Origin: Tuctoria greenei | Taxonomy: Eukaryota > Streptophyta > Magnoliopsida > Poales > Poaceae | Length of the DNA stretch: 64,000 bases | Assembly (NCBI GenBank): GCA_036927565.1 | Contig: JAYESD010000001.1 | Span: 75,349,751-75,413,750, forward strand | Direction of reading: 5' to 3' | Shown here: piece after piece, positions 12,901-23,578 of the stretch | Layout of the letters: every line of letters begins with the position of its first letter | Numbering within the stretch: the stretch's first letter is position 1 | Made by a program: the position numbers and the translations under genes | Notes under the pieces: generated by a model | Told to the model about the DNA's origin: nothing | The model's database searches: none | What the model saw: the letters and a program-made list of their open reading frames with translations, nothing else

Positions 12901-14558
12901 AAAAATTCACACACCACCGGAATCTCCTCGATTGCGGCACCGTCCATATGATTCAACTCTAATTGCTTCGGTGCGGTTTGAGATGCTTCAAATTCTACGG
13001 TGTTCCCTTCTTCATTGGTCAACTTCACCGTCTTCGTGGCACACTCAATAACTCCATTGTGCTTCCTTAACCAGTCCATACCAAGTATGATGTCCAATCC
13101 TTGAGAATCCAAAACAATGAGGTTGGCGGAGAAGTCTACCCCCCTTATTCTAAGGCTTACTTTTGGACATACTATATTTGTCCTCATCTCTCCTTCAGAA
13201 GACTTAACCAATAGAGTAAACTTCATATGAGAGATAGGCAAACTATACTTGGCAACATATTTTGATGCAATGAATGAATGCGATGCTCCAGAATCAAATA
13301 ACATAGTCGCGGGGTTGGAGTTGGCGAGAAACATACCGATGACCACGTCATCCGCTTGTTGAGCATCCTCTGTAGAGACATGGTTCACATTGCCACGAGC
13401 AAAATTCTGCTGTCCACGGGTCCCTTGTGGTTGTCCTCCATTGGGTCTTGGGTTTTGCCTCGGTGCATTGCTTCCTTGTCCAAGGCCTGACTTAGGACAT
13501 TGATGCGCAAAGTGTCCAGCTTCTCCACAAGTATAACACTTCTTAACTCCACCAGAATTATTGGGACGAGCTTGGTTTTGAACATTTGCAGCAGGAAAAT
13601 TAGCATGAGGTGCATAAGGCATTGGAGGCCTAGGTGCTTGCATAATAGGGCGCTGCTGCACAAACTGAGTTGGGCGCGGTGCATAACCAGAGCGCTGAGC
13701 AGGAATAGAGGAGCTGTAATAGGGCGCGTTGGGTGGTGCAAAGCGAGGGCGCACATTACTTCCTGGTTGCTGTCCTTGATATGGCGCCTTCCTCTTGATT
13801 TCTTGCTCCATCTCACGAATCTTGTCCTCAACCACAATCACTTTGTCCACAAGCTTCTGAAAATTTGCATAATCGCAGTTGAGTAGTTGCACTTGGTTCT
13901 CATTGTTCAAGCCCCTCATGAACAAGTATTGCTTCCGGCTGTCCCGACTAACATCCTCAGGCGCATACCTTGAGAGTTGAGTGAACTTGTTGAGATATTC
14001 ACTCACGCTTGATTTTCCTTGCCTAAAATTCTCAAATTCTTGTCTCTTCAAGATCATAACACCCTCGGGCACATAATGAGAACGAAAATTCTCCTTGAAT
14101 TCGGCCCAAGTAATTCTCTCTTGGTTCTCACAAGCATTGCAATAAGCATCCTACCAATCCGCAGCTGCTCCAACTAGTTGATGAGAAGCAAACAAGACCT
14201 TCTCTCGATCACTGCATTGAACAATAGCTAGCTTCTTCTCCATAGACTTGAGCCAATCATCCGCATCCATAGGGTCAACAGCTTGATCAAAGGTCGGCGG
14301 CCTAGTCCTCATAAACTCTCCCAATCGGTTATGAGGAGGCGGGCGTGGTGGTGGAGGCATGTGGGGCTGATTGTTGATATTGCCAGCCTGCAGCTGTCCC
14401 ATTGTTTGTATCATGGTCTGCATGAGCTGGTTTTGCATAGCTAATAGCTGCTCAATGTTGATAGCTCCCTGAGTAGATCCTTGCCCAATGTTGTTCTGAG
14501 GTACTCCATTGTTCTCCTCCTCATCATTGCTATCCCTCTGGTTGCGAGTCCTCACCAT
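9993..14558 (-). pseudogene. Tekay-like gag-pol polyprotein with chromodomain, one in-frame stop
   Basis: A single frame of 1,522 codons is interrupted once, by TAG at 14151-14153, where related elements have a second Trp (AADW-W). Order from the start codon at 14556-14558: Gln/Asn-rich N-terminus; retrotransposon gag region; CCHC zinc knuckle C-x2-C-x4-H-x4-C (about 13540); aspartic protease with DSGASHSF (about 13295); reverse transcriptase with FIDD catalytic motif (about 12350); RNase H; integrase with HHCC zinc finger (about 11290-11160) and an intact D-D-E triad (SDRGSQF near 10895, DGQTERTN near 10790); chromodomain near the C-terminus (about 10200-10030). The RNase H region reads CNASRQ where the family has CDAS, so the first catalytic Asp is now Asn. 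The last codons overlap the PPT, and the stop TAA (9993-9995) lies in the 3' LTR. Without the stop it would be close to the usual length for the lineage. Confidence 0.88.
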
Positions 14559-14810
14559 CTGAAGAAAAGCAATAGGTAAGAATTAGAAACGTCCCCAACT
14601 ATATGCATCAAGGGATATGAAGCTAAGCAACTAGCTACACTAGCCTAGGTGGACATGGCAATGCTAAGGCATCCCAAAATCCTCTATTAAGCACACAAGC
14701 AAGCAATATATATAGCAAACAGCACTCCAAGCAAAAACACATCGATTCCTGAGTGCTCCTATGTGCTCTAAAGTGTCCATTCTATCTAGGCTGCATCCTA
14801 CGGTCAACCT

Positions 14811-14825
14811 GTGGCTCTGATACCA
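14811..14825 (-). other. Primer binding site of Tekay-like element
   Basis: The minus strand reads TGGTATCAGAGCCAC three bases after the 5' LTR end (14829). It matches the usual initiator-tRNA-Met-type PBS of plant retrotransposons. Confidence 0.85.
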
Positions 14826-17017
14826 ATCTGTGATGCCCGGTTCCGAAAAATGAACCAAGCTAACCCATATGTGTGCCCAGGATGTTCATCACACATACAC
14901 GAGTGCAATCACAAACGATATACAGAAAATTACCACAGAACAAGATTAATTAACCAAATTTTATTACACAAACCATAATATCCTCGAATACAAGCTCTAA
15001 TGAATATTTATGACAAGTTCAACTAATGCAGCGGAATTAAACTAATTAAGCAAACTAAACAGCTAGGCAGCATAAGCAATAGGGTATAGCGCAGGTCCAA
15101 TAACACCACAGGCAAAGCTGACGGTAGACACGGCCTAGGACTCCGCATTATCACCATTAAACTCCCAATCCTGACCTGCAGCTGTTAGGGGGGGGGGGGG
15201 AATTGCAAGAGTGAGTACATGTCGTACTCAGCAAGTGTGGAAAGTATGACATGTGGCTTATTCAAATGACGACAATAATAATGGCAAAGTGCTGAAAAGT
15301 ACATTAAAACATTTGAAAAGCAATGTATTATATGTATATGAAGTAAACCCATCATAATCATAAGTAATATCATAATACCAATCTGAATTCACAACCATCA
15401 TCAATAATTACAGATTTCACCATTTCCAATAGCTATATTCAATACAAGAAATTAAATCCATAACCATTACCAAACCATAACCATCCTAAATTCCAATTTC
15501 CCTCTAATCATGGAAGTTGTCCAGGTGCTCATAACCGGGAGCACAGCTATCATGATAGTTTTATTTAACTCTGTGGAGTTTGTACCTCTTTACCCACGTG
15601 TTTGTGATTTCATCAACCGTCGGCGACTAAAGAACCTCCCTTATGCCAATTACACTTCCTTTGATGTATGGCCAAGAGATCACAAAATAGCCTTTACAAA
15701 AGGATTACTAGCCTATTTAGACCCCACTGAGGTTTCACCAGTGGTGATGCCTCCAACTGAGCACATCTTCAACCAAGGGCCCCCTCTTGAGCCATTCGGA
15801 TCCCAGGGTAGTCCCACCAATCATCAACAAACACAATCCGACTACCCCTTCCCCGAGCATCCACAATGGTCCAAACAGCACTAGCAAAGCCCTAATTAAT
15901 CAGCTACGCTGCACCCATACTTGGCCTCATGGTGGCACTGTAGTCCTGGCCTATTCTCGCATGAACCGGTCCTTAGATCTAAAGCAAGAAAACCACCATA
16001 ACATCCAACCCATCCACATACCAGGCTTGCATAGATCACCCATTACCATATCATATTTAACCAGTTCATGTTAACCATAATCTCATCCATGCATAATTAA
16101 GTTGAGTGGTATAGTTATTTCCCATCCCAGTTGATTAAGCGAAGCAAAAAGTAAAAAGTCCATCCTGACTCTCTACCATAATTCCAGGTGACAAGGGTGG
16201 TTAAACAATTCTAGTAAACTTCCTATCATAGGATTCCCATCAAATTTGACACAAGCATGCAATTTTGCAAACAAAACATTTATTTTAAAATAAAATCAAT
16301 ATGCTTCAAGGACACTTGGCTTGCTCTTGTGGTTCATTAGGGTCAATTTCTTCAAACTCTTGATGTTGTAGATCCTCCGCGGCACTCTCTAGCGCAAATC
16401 CATCTAATCCACACAATAAACATACAAGACAAGAAACACAATCAAAGAGTGCACAAATATTACTCAATATGTCATGACATGCATGATTGATGCAAATGCA
16501 AGGTAGACTTGTTAATAGATTGCTTTTAATGATCACTATCTAATTCTAATAGCTTTTAACAAGTTTATACAGGTTTGGATTCGATTAGATCAAATTTTAG
16601 AATTAATTAAACCCAATTTAACCAGGAAGATCGGACTAGTCCGCTAGGGAACGGACATGTCCGAACTCCGCGAGATCAGCAGATTAGGGTTTTCTAGATC
16701 GACGTGAATTCGGAGATTAGGGGTTGAATTCTCGTAAGGAAAAGATAATAGAAGGTATACCAGGTGTTTAGAATTCCAATGAATCATGAAACCTGGAGGT
16801 AACACTTGGATTTTGGTGATCTAGGGTTGGTGATGAACTTGGAGATGAATTGGTGGTGAAGAACGAAACTTGGTGGAGATCTTCATCCTCTTTCGTTTCC
16901 TCCTCTTCTTCTTCTTGCTTGGGATCTTTTCCTCCCTCCTTGATGGTGGATCCCCACGAACTAGGGTTTGGGTGGGTGGAAAAGTGGCAAATAGATGTCA
17001 ATCCAAGGGGTGGGGCT

Positions 17018-17026
17018 GTTTATATA
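17018..17026 (-). promoter_or_regulatory. TATA box of Tekay-like 5' LTR
   Basis: TATATAAAC lies on the minus strand about 640 nt into the LTR and about 170 nt downstream of the palindrome array. The position fits the U3/R promoter of this long LTR. The same motif is present at about 9375-9381. Confidence 0.6.
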
Positions 17027-17194
17027 GAGCTGGATGCTAGGGTTAGATGGATTTCGAGTTTGGGATGAGTAGAGGCCGGTTTAGAGTCCCACATGGGCTC
17101 TAAAAGAGTTAGGCACGACATCGCTAGGCCCACTTAACGTGAAACCCAAGAAACAAGTCGTAAAACAAAAGATCAACTCGGAGTCACGAAATAT

Positions 17195-17515
17195 CGGACA
17201 AGTCCAGAAAGGACCGAACTAGTCCGAAGTCGTCCAGAGAGAAAATCGGACAAGTCTGGCCTAAGATCGGACAAGTCCGACTTTAAACAGAGAGGAAAAA
17301 TGGACAAGTCCGCTGGAACACCGGACTAGTCCGGGAAAGTCCAAGGACTTAGCAATTTTTCAAGGATTCATGGAATATCGGACTAGTCCGCACAAAATCG
17401 GACAAGTCCGAAAGTTTCCAGAGCCAAAATCGGACTAGTCCGCAGCAAAAACGGACAAGTCCGTTTTTAGTCAGAGAGAAATCGGACTAGTCCTCAGTAA
17501 AATCGGACTAGTCCG
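17195..17515. repeat. Array of CGGACWAGTCCG palindromes in LTR U3 (right LTR)
   Basis: Twelve copies of the 12-mer lie here, with most of the mismatches seen in the left LTR restored to consensus (for example positions 17379-17412). Two outlying copies lie at 16630-16665. Placed 150-470 nt into the LTR and upstream of the TATA box, it is a plausible enhancer or protein-binding array. Confidence 0.9.
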
Positions 17516-17664
17516 CACTTTCCTGCGTTTTAAGTGCGGTTTTGTTCCAAATCAATTTTAAATGCTCCAAATCAATTTTAAACTTGTTCCTCTTGTTGTG
17601 GGTTAATGTTAAACATGTATATGAGTGTATGTAGCGCATGATGCATGAAAATTAGGGTGTTACA

Positions 17665-17945
17665 ATTTCTTTCTCCAACTGACACATCATCTTCTTTGAC
17701 ACTTCCAGATCACATATCTGCCTATAAAAGTAGCTAAGTTCAGCAAATATCTTCCACAAATCAGGTTAGAAGTAGCCACAGAACATTATTGGTACAAGTC
17801 TTTCCATTATAATATGGTAATTGTGACTCTTCAGTCCATTCAGTTTATCGGTGCTGAGATTAACACATCATTTTTTGTTAGCTGTGTAGCAGTCTAGAAA
17901 CTTCAATGTTTTCAACCAACTAAGTATTTGATTTCTTTCTTTTGG
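17665..17945 (-). pseudogene. TNPD-type transposase, DUF4218 fragment (copy A, right of Tekay insertion)
   Basis: The minus strand encodes the start of the DUF4218 region, readable as Leu-Lys-Ser-His-Asn-Tyr-His-Ile followed by a Met-Glu-Arg-Leu motif (about 17830-17790) and a Phe-Ala-Glu-Leu-Ser-Tyr segment. It is continuous with 5712-7179 once the retrotransposon is removed. Internal stops are present. It begins abruptly next to CACTA subterminal repeats, which marks the internal deletion. Confidence 0.55.
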
Positions 17946-18127
17946 CTCCCTTAGTAATGCTGATGTCTGTACATAGGGTCGTCAGTTTTAATGTGATCGA
18001 TGACTTTAGCTTAATTAAATTCGATGACCGCAATGTTCATAGCTTGGCCGACACTCTTTTGCCCGATTATTGTAGTGTAAGGAAAAAGACAGTAAGAGTG
18101 TTGCACAATATAATGGCATTTGTATAG

Positions 18128-18530
18128 AGGCTTATGATCCACAAGGACAGAAGACCACATACTTCACATTCATAGAGGAAATATGGGAACTCGATTGTGG
18201 TGAAAGAATGCAAATGTCAGTGTTTATGTGCCAGGTCAAACATCTTGATGGTGTGAAAGTGGACAACTACGGGCTGACAAAGATAGATTTTAAGAAAGTG
18301 AGTTATAAAAGATGACCCATTGGTTCTCTTCGATCCCATTGCACAAGTTTTTTATGTATAGGATCCAAGGACTGAGAAGATGCACGTAGTTGTTTTTGGA
18401 AAGCAAAAAATTGTTGGTGTTGAGAATGTGGGAGATAATGAAGAGGAATATAATCAATATAAAGAGATATACCTTTTCACGGATCCATAAAACAACAAGC
18501 GCGTAGAAAGAAGCATTAAAAAGGTTTAGA
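18128..18530 (+). pseudogene. DUF4216 transposase C-terminal fragment, copy A
   Basis: Plus-strand codons give Glu-Glu-Ile-Trp-Glu-Leu, then a Val-Lys-Val-Asp-Asn-Tyr-Gly-Leu motif, then in a shifted frame Gln-Val-Phe-Tyr-Val and a Lys-Ile-Val-Gly-Val-Glu segment with an acidic tail. This is the order of the DUF4216 region found at the C-terminus of CACTA TNPD transposases. At least one frameshift (about 18315) and several stops break it. Copy B carries the same fragment, split by the younger CACTA element. Confidence 0.5.
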
Positions 18531-18715
18531 AATCCTATATGTGAGAAGATGTCAATGCTGGAAAAAATGTATGCAATAAATTTCAGTTGTCATGCATAAA
18601 AGACTTAATATTTATTATTAATGAATTTGACCAATATTTTATATATTTGTAATTGTAATGAAGCTGTGTAATATTGAATTTGACAAATTTTTGTTTCTCT
18701 TTTTATAGATTTGTT

Positions 18716-18925
18716 TATGTATGTATGTATGTATGTATGTATGTATGTATGTATGTATGTATGTATGTATGTATGTATGTATGTATGTATGTATGTATGT
18801 ATGTATGTATGTATGTATGTATGTATGTATGTATGTATGTATGTATGTATGTATGTATGTATGTATGTATGTACGTATGTATATATGTACATACGTACGT
18901 ATGTATGTATGTACGTATGTTCTAC
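18716..18925. repeat. (ATGT)n microsatellite, copy A
   Basis: There are about 39 uninterrupted ATGT units (to about 18872), followed by variant units with GTAC and ATAC that form short palindromes. All reading frames through it are artefacts of the repeat. Copy B has about 25 pure units at 45479-45580 and a longer variant tail. Confidence 0.95.
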
Positions 18926-19442
18926 AAAACATTATTTGATCTTTTTCTTTGACAATTTTTCTCAACCAGTTATTTACTAGAGCCAACTGTGATCAGACGC
19001 TTCGATCACTGCGTGCGGATCCCTCATAGATGGTCCCTAAGTAAAATCGGTTTATGAAAACATATGAAAATTCACATGTGGTCTTCATTGAAACCCGCCT
19101 GTGATAAATGCACCTGTTACATGTGGTACTTTCTTAAGCGCCGCATGTGAAAATTTATATCTTTGCCCAGACTGTTTTGTTTTGCTAACCACTGGTGATT
19201 TTGGCTCATCCACTTTGGTTATTAAATCATTCGACATTGCATACGTACTTCTTAATGGACCGTCTAAGTAAAAAAATCGAGACGCTTATAAAAATGTTTT
19301 TTTGTAGTAGTGTACGATGAGCAGCTCCATCTCCTCCACTGCATCATACCTATTTCTTGTGGCAATAATGAACGGTACAGCGATGGGCGTGATGCCCACT
19401 ACTGCAGTCCCTTGTGGCCTGCCACTAGTGACTTATTTTGTA

Positions 19443-19519
19443 CTCCGTTCTCTCAAATGCTTGTCACTTGATAGTTTATTTTTGAACTAACAAATTAGTG
19501 AAAAGTATTTGAGAACAGG
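19443..19519. mobile_element. Stowaway-like MITE, upstream of O-methyltransferase (copy A)
   Basis: A 77-bp element is flanked by TA (19441-19442 and 19520-19521). Its ends are imperfect inverted repeats (CTCCGTTCTCTCAAATGCTT against a CCTGTTCTCAAATACTT complement). It forms a hairpin. The copy B counterpart is 59098-59177. Confidence 0.65.
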
Positions 19520-19895
19520 TAGTAATGAAAGTAGTTACGTTTCTATAGAACACTGCACCAGGTATTAGAATTGTAACTTTCATACAGTTGCAACATCCAA
19601 CAGGTGTTGGGACTCTTTCTTTAACTAGCAAAGTATTTTCAAACAATTCTCAACAGTTTAATTTATATTGGCTAACAGTGTTTACTATATTTAGTTACTA
19701 ACTACCTACATGACTTGGAAATGAGTTTGTTGGCAATATTATATCTCGTTGGTGGTTTGCAACATAAAAAACTGTTCGAGAAAATGCGAATTTGCAGTAA
19801 AGAATTGTCAGTCAGTTTACAAAAAAAAAGGCTACAAGCTAGTAAAAATGTTGGGCACTTGTAAAAAGCTGCAGCTAGAGATGAAACCACTTGTA

Positions 19896-19964
19896 CTCTC
19901 TCCGTTTCAAAAAGCTTATCGCTTTATGAAATACAAAGCGACAAACTTCGAGAGACGGAGTGAG
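19896..19964. mobile_element. Stowaway-like MITE, O-methyltransferase promoter region (copy A)
   Basis: A 69-bp hairpin element has CTCTCTCCGTTTC at one end, the complement of CTCACTCCGTCTC at the other, and TA duplications on both sides. This is the CTCCCTCCGTTCC-type terminus of plant Stowaway elements. It lies about 350 bp upstream of the gene start. The copy B counterpart is 59552-59620. Confidence 0.75.
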
Positions 19965-20231
19965 TAGTCAATAGCACACATAACTTTACACAGCTAGAGC
20001 AAAGAGCATGGTTCGATCTGCTACATAAATATGCATATCATACATGCTTTATGCAGCTGTATTCCGTATAAATAAAATTATAACAAATATATTCATCGAT
20101 CTGTGACCTTAGCTTATGATCCTAACATGCAATTTTTCCTCATGTTTTTTGCTGATCATATGCGTATGCATGTTCCTTGTCATCAGATTTTATTCTCGAA
20201 ATTATCGTGGCGTCCTCGATATTCCATCCTC

Positions 20232-20238
20232 TATAAAA
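20232..20238 (+). promoter_or_regulatory. TATA box of O-methyltransferase gene
   Basis: TATAAAA lies 83 bp upstream of the start codon in a segment conserved in copy B (59902-59908). The spacing fits a short 5' UTR of roughly 50 nt. Confidence 0.7.
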
Positions 20239-20314
20239 GGACCTGGAGCGCACTAGACAAGGCCGTGCCAGTAGAAGAAAAAGTTTATTTCATTCTGTGA
20301 AGCTAACTAGGACC

Positions 20315-22686
20315 ATGACGCTTAGACTCTTGGCCGAAGTGAGCCCCCAGGAATTGCTCGTTGGTCTTGCCGATGTCCAAAGCCATCTGCTTGGTTACGT
20401 TAAGTCCATGGCGCTCAAGTGCGCCGTCGATCTCGGCATCCCCGATGCCATCCATCGCAGGGGTGGTGCCGCCACCCTCACCGACATCACGGCCGACGCC
20501 GGAGTACATCCAGCCAAGATCGCCGACCTCCGTCGCCTGATGGAACTGCTCAGTACTTCGGGCATGTTCAGCGTCACCGATGGACGAGAAGGCAGCGGCG
20601 GCAACGATGCCGTAGTGTACCGGCTAACAACGGCGTGCCGCTTCCTCGTCGGCTATCTCAACCTATCCCCCATGGTCCCATTCTTTGTAAACCCACTCGT
20701 TGTGTCATCCTTCTTCAGCTTAAGCGACTGGTTCAGGAGCGAACCAGCAGCTGCCAGATCCGTCTTCGAGCTGGCACACAGCTGCTCCTTGTGGGATATG
20801 GCAAGAAAGGATGCCAAGCTCAATAACGTCCTGAACGACTCCATGGTCGCCGACGCCCAGCTCTTTCTAGAGGTCATTATTTTGGACAAGGGCCGCATCT
20901 TCCGTGGGCTGAGCTCGATGGTTGACGTCGGTGGTGGCAGCGGTGCTGGGGCGCAGGTCATCGCAAGGGCATTCCCGCGCATGACATGCACTGTGCTTGA
21001 CCTTCCACACGTGGTCGACCAGGTCAAAACAGGGAGTGATGGCAACCTGCAGTTCATTGCCGGCGACATGTTTGAGTCCATTCCACCTGCCAACGCCGTG
21101 TTTCTCAAGGTAATATTGCATCGCTTTCGAATGCACATAAATAAAGTGCACTCCCTTAAGAAATGTCGATTTCCATTATAACATACACAGAGAAGGTAAC
21201 AAACTTAAAATATAAAAATGGAAACATCTTTCATGTTATGTTCATACATGGTGGTAATAAATATATCCATAATTTCCTTCAGGGACTAAAATAGTGATGA
21301 AATGAGGATTCTGTAAAATGAGCAAAATTTATTTTAGAACAAGGGAGACCTGCAAAAAAGAGACATTCACGCTGGGAAAAGGAGGAAAAGTGAAATAGCT
21401 AGCCATGAACGTTAAGCATAAGTGCAAACGAGAAAAATCTATAAATTAAACTTACCGAGTACCAGTTGCATATATATATCATGAATACACATCTGGTCTC
21501 ATATAGTCACAAAAAATAGAGTTTAAATATTTTTATCATAAGTCTGCAAAATATTAGGTCTTTCAAGCAGTCAACTTTGTTCATTATGGTACTGCAAATT
21601 TATTTTTGTGTTCGAGCCCCTCAAATGTTCAATTACATTTAGTTAGCCCATATATTCTATTAACTCCTGTAGTTAGCAGTTAAATATTTTGTTAGAAGCG
21701 TACGTAGACTGCTATATCAAACAGAAACTATCTGGAAAAAAAAAACACTTCTTCTAATAAACTGTTGTGCGTGTAATTTAATTACTAAAATGATAGAATA
21801 CATTTTATATCTTTGTTTGCCTTCTTATTTTTCAATGTATTACAAGGACTTCTTAGCTGAGAAAACCCACAGATCCACAGCATATTAAATTTCATTAATT
21901 TTTAGCTTAAGAGCTACCAATCCTAGTTCACTGGAACTGAAGCTCTTAATATACACGTATATATATTGGATTGTGGTTTCATCTTATCATTTGATGTGTA
22001 CTTAAGTCCAGGTGATGCATAAATCTTCTGGTGAGAGCAAATTTGGCCCGCGTGCTTAAGGCTGTGATGTGTACTAACACAGTCTATGATGCAACAATCG
22101 TCATTGAGAACTTTTTTTGTGGGTAATCATGAAGAACTATTGAAACATTAGTCAAAAATTGGACAAAGATGCCTTACTTATTTCTATTAATATGTATGTT
22201 ATCGGACAAAACTTACTGCAATTTAAACATTTTGAGGAGAAATTCAACATATTGGACTGTGGAGCCCTGATTGCATTCCAAAAAAAAAAGATGTCAGCCA
22301 GTACTGCATTGTATCTGTCTTTACATTCTTTCAGTAAATTATTCACTTTTTTCCCATCAAACTGTTATACTTTTCTATTGTAGAACATTTTACATGAGTG
22401 GGGCGACGACGATTGCGTCAAGATACTTCAGCGTTGCAAGGAAGCGATCCCTACAAGAAATGCCGGAGGAAAGGTGATAATTGTAGATATGGTGAGAGGA
22501 TCTGCCCATGGAGATAGCAAGATCAGTGATATCGAAGCAATTCAGAACATGTTCATGATATATGTCAATGGGATCGAACGAGATGAAAACCAGTGGAAGA
22601 AGATATTTTCTGATGCTGGGTTCAGCAATGACTACAAAATGATGCCAATCATGGGTCCTCTTTCAGTAATTGAGATCTACCCATGA
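20315..22686 (+). CDS. Plant SAM-dependent O-methyltransferase (ZRP4/COMT-like), two exons
   Basis: The gene is a join of exon 1 (20315-21109) and exon 2 (22384-22686), with a 1,274-bp phase-0 intron (AAG|GTAATA ... TTGTAG|AAC). It encodes 365 residues, the usual length for the family. Residues about 25-95 form the dimerisation domain (LKCAVDLGIP, then a winged-helix-like stretch). The SAM-binding motif VDVGGGSGA is at residues 203-211. The catalytic base is His269 in LHEWGDDDC. A GIER motif with Glu330 and the C-terminal GPLSVIEIYP follow. Such enzymes methylate hydroxyl groups of phenolics (phenylpropanoids, flavonoids, alkylresorcinols) in the cytosol; the substrate cannot be told from sequence. 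I chose the ATG at 20315; an upstream in-frame GTG is not used in plants. A TATA box and two MITEs lie upstream. A second copy at 59985 is destroyed by a Copia insertion, so this is the only complete copy in the window. No disabling change is seen. Confidence 0.92.
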
Positions 22687-22879
22687 TTACTGGGTGAAAT
22701 GCCGTACTCTATAGCAGATAATAAGATAGACGTAGCTGAACTCCAATGTCCATGCGTTATTATCAATAAGCACGCTTCCTCGTTAATATGCATCGGGTGT
22801 AAGTTATTTGCATGCGGGATTATTTCTGATGGATTGACTTTATTTCTCTGCATCATAACCTTTTTTCTTTGATGATAAT

Positions 22880-23578
22880 TAGAAATTTCTGCAGTTTAAT
22901 TCATCACCTTCGTAAATTTATCCGACTACACTGTCCGTGCAAGAAATCAATCACAAGCTTTAAACGTCGACGGGAAAAATAACAGAGAATGAAGAACACA
23001 AGAACAAAACTTGACGCAGGGAGAACTTTTGTATTACTCAGAAAACTTCCTCTTACAATTAGCCTTGTACAAACTTTCTTATATAGACTCATCACACGAC
23101 ATGTTACACATCCAACGTCGACTCTGAATCAAAGTCCAACACGACGTGAACCCTATGAGGTTTTCGACTCCGAAACTGTAAACTGCAGACCGAATAAAAT
23201 TGACTCTGAAACTAAACCGGCTCTGAAACTGTTTTCAGACTTTGTATCTGACAGGCTAGCTTATACCAACAAACAACTCCCCCTTAAGCTTGTGTAACTT
23301 TACCTCTTGAATTCCAATCTTCTCCCTCATTTCTTTTAAAACGGATATGGTTTAAAGGCTTTGTCAGAATGTCTACAAATTGTTCATCAGTACTGACATG
23401 TTGGACCCCTATCCTCCCAATGTCATCAAATTCTCTGACGAAGTGATAATGAGTTTCAATATGCTTGCTTCTATCATGCAGTACTAGGTTCTTGCATAAC
23501 TGAATAGCAGATTGGTTGTCGATTTGAATCAGCACATGTTCCTCTGTCCTTGCTAATATATCAGCCAAGAGTCTGCTC
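22880..23578 (-). mobile_element. Ty1/Copia retrotransposon 3' remnant (RNase H end plus LTR)
   Basis: The minus strand carries the C-terminal RNase H coding fragment, then a polypurine tract (AAGGGGGAG, about 23278-23286) and an LTR starting TGTTTGTTGG at 23275. The outer LTR edge near 22880 is uncertain. At 23578 the coding sequence stops abruptly at a CACTA-like terminus. The element lies about 200 bp downstream of the methyltransferase stop codon. Confidence 0.65.
23284..23578 (-). pseudogene. Copia pol fragment: RNase H C-terminus
   Basis: About 98 codons show the typical end of Copia pol: Ser-Arg-Leu-Leu-Ala-Asp, then IDNQSAIQLCKN, HDRSKHIETHYHFVRE and DILTKPL. The conserved DN-SAI and DILTK motifs are intact and the frame is open. 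All upstream domains are missing. The first few residues of the open frame (23579-23598) come from the adjoining CACTA sequence and are not part of it. Confidence 0.75.

Larger units (their letters stand above)
7180..17664 (-). mobile_element. Tekay/Del-like chromodomain Ty3/Gypsy retrotransposon, complete with both LTRs
   Basis: This is a full-length element on the minus strand. It starts with TGTGATGCCC and ends with GGTGTTACA (plus-strand view) and is flanked by a perfect 5-bp duplication ATTTC (7175-7179 and 17665-17669). The empty site is visible in copy B near 35450. LTRs of about 2.8 kb, a tRNA-Met-type PBS, a single gag-pol frame with C-terminal chromodomain and a purine-rich PPT abutting the 3' LTR place it in the chromovirus Tekay/Del group. 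It inserted in the DUF4218 region of an older CACTA transposase and only in copy A, so it postdates the segmental duplication. One in-frame stop and a lost RNase H Asp make it non-autonomous. Confidence 0.9.
14829..17664 (-). repeat. 5' LTR of Tekay-like element
   Basis: This 2,836-bp LTR starts (minus strand) with TGTAACACCC at 17664 and ends with GGGCATCACA at 14829. U3 holds the palindrome array (17195-17515) and a TATA box (17018-17026). A tandem repeat of AATTTTAAA-containing sequence at 17545-17585 is absent from the partner LTR. A G-run at 15187-15199 is longer than in the left LTR. Confidence 0.9.
2167..18077 (-). mobile_element. CACTA (En/Spm) transposon, internally deleted, copy A
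   Basis: A minus-strand CACTA element is interrupted by the Tekay retrotransposon (7180-17664). Its right (5') terminus is the inverted CACTACAATAATC ending at 18077. Subterminal repeats with GTCGG/GGCCGAC cores lie at 17980-18060 and at the left end (2190-2400). Inside are a truncated TNPD-type transposase (DUF4218 and DUF4216 regions) and a TNPA-like gene. The N-terminal half of TNPD is missing because the subterminal repeats join directly to the DUF4218 region, so this is a deletion derivative. The left terminus is hidden by the gypsy LTR. Copy B is 30395-35860. Confidence 0.65.
18078..19312 (+). mobile_element. CACTA transposon 3' end (plus strand), copy A
   Basis: This older plus-strand CACTA hosts the minus-strand CACTA insertion. 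It holds a broken DUF4216 coding region (18128-18530), a long (ATGT)n microsatellite and a terminal GTAGTAGTG at 19304-19312, the reverse complement of a CACTACTAC terminus followed inward by a run of A. The three bases after it are TAC. The same terminus occurs in copy B at 46068-46076, also followed by TAC. The 5' end is not in the window. Confidence 0.65.

Noticed and set aside
15510..15884. Plus-strand 124-codon frame in the Tekay LTR, also open for 98 codons at 7863-8159
   Set aside because: It lies antisense in both LTRs and copies share it only because LTRs are identical at insertion. No known domain, and the shorter partner shows it is not maintained.
16768..17001. Minus-strand 77-codon frame in both Tekay LTRs (also 9122-9355), just after the TATA box
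   Set aside because: Its ATG lies about 20 nt from the TATA box, at or before the expected transcription start. It is low-complexity (Glu and Ser runs) with no homology I recognise.
18605..18986. Several long frames of repeated Tyr-Val-Cys-Met or Ile-His-Thr-Tyr (also 45384-45793)
   Set aside because: They are translations of the ATGT microsatellite, open in all frames because the unit lacks stops.
20297..20314. Six-codon N-terminal extension of the methyltransferase from a GTG
   Set aside because: GTG is not a normal start in plant nuclear genes and an ATG follows at 20315.
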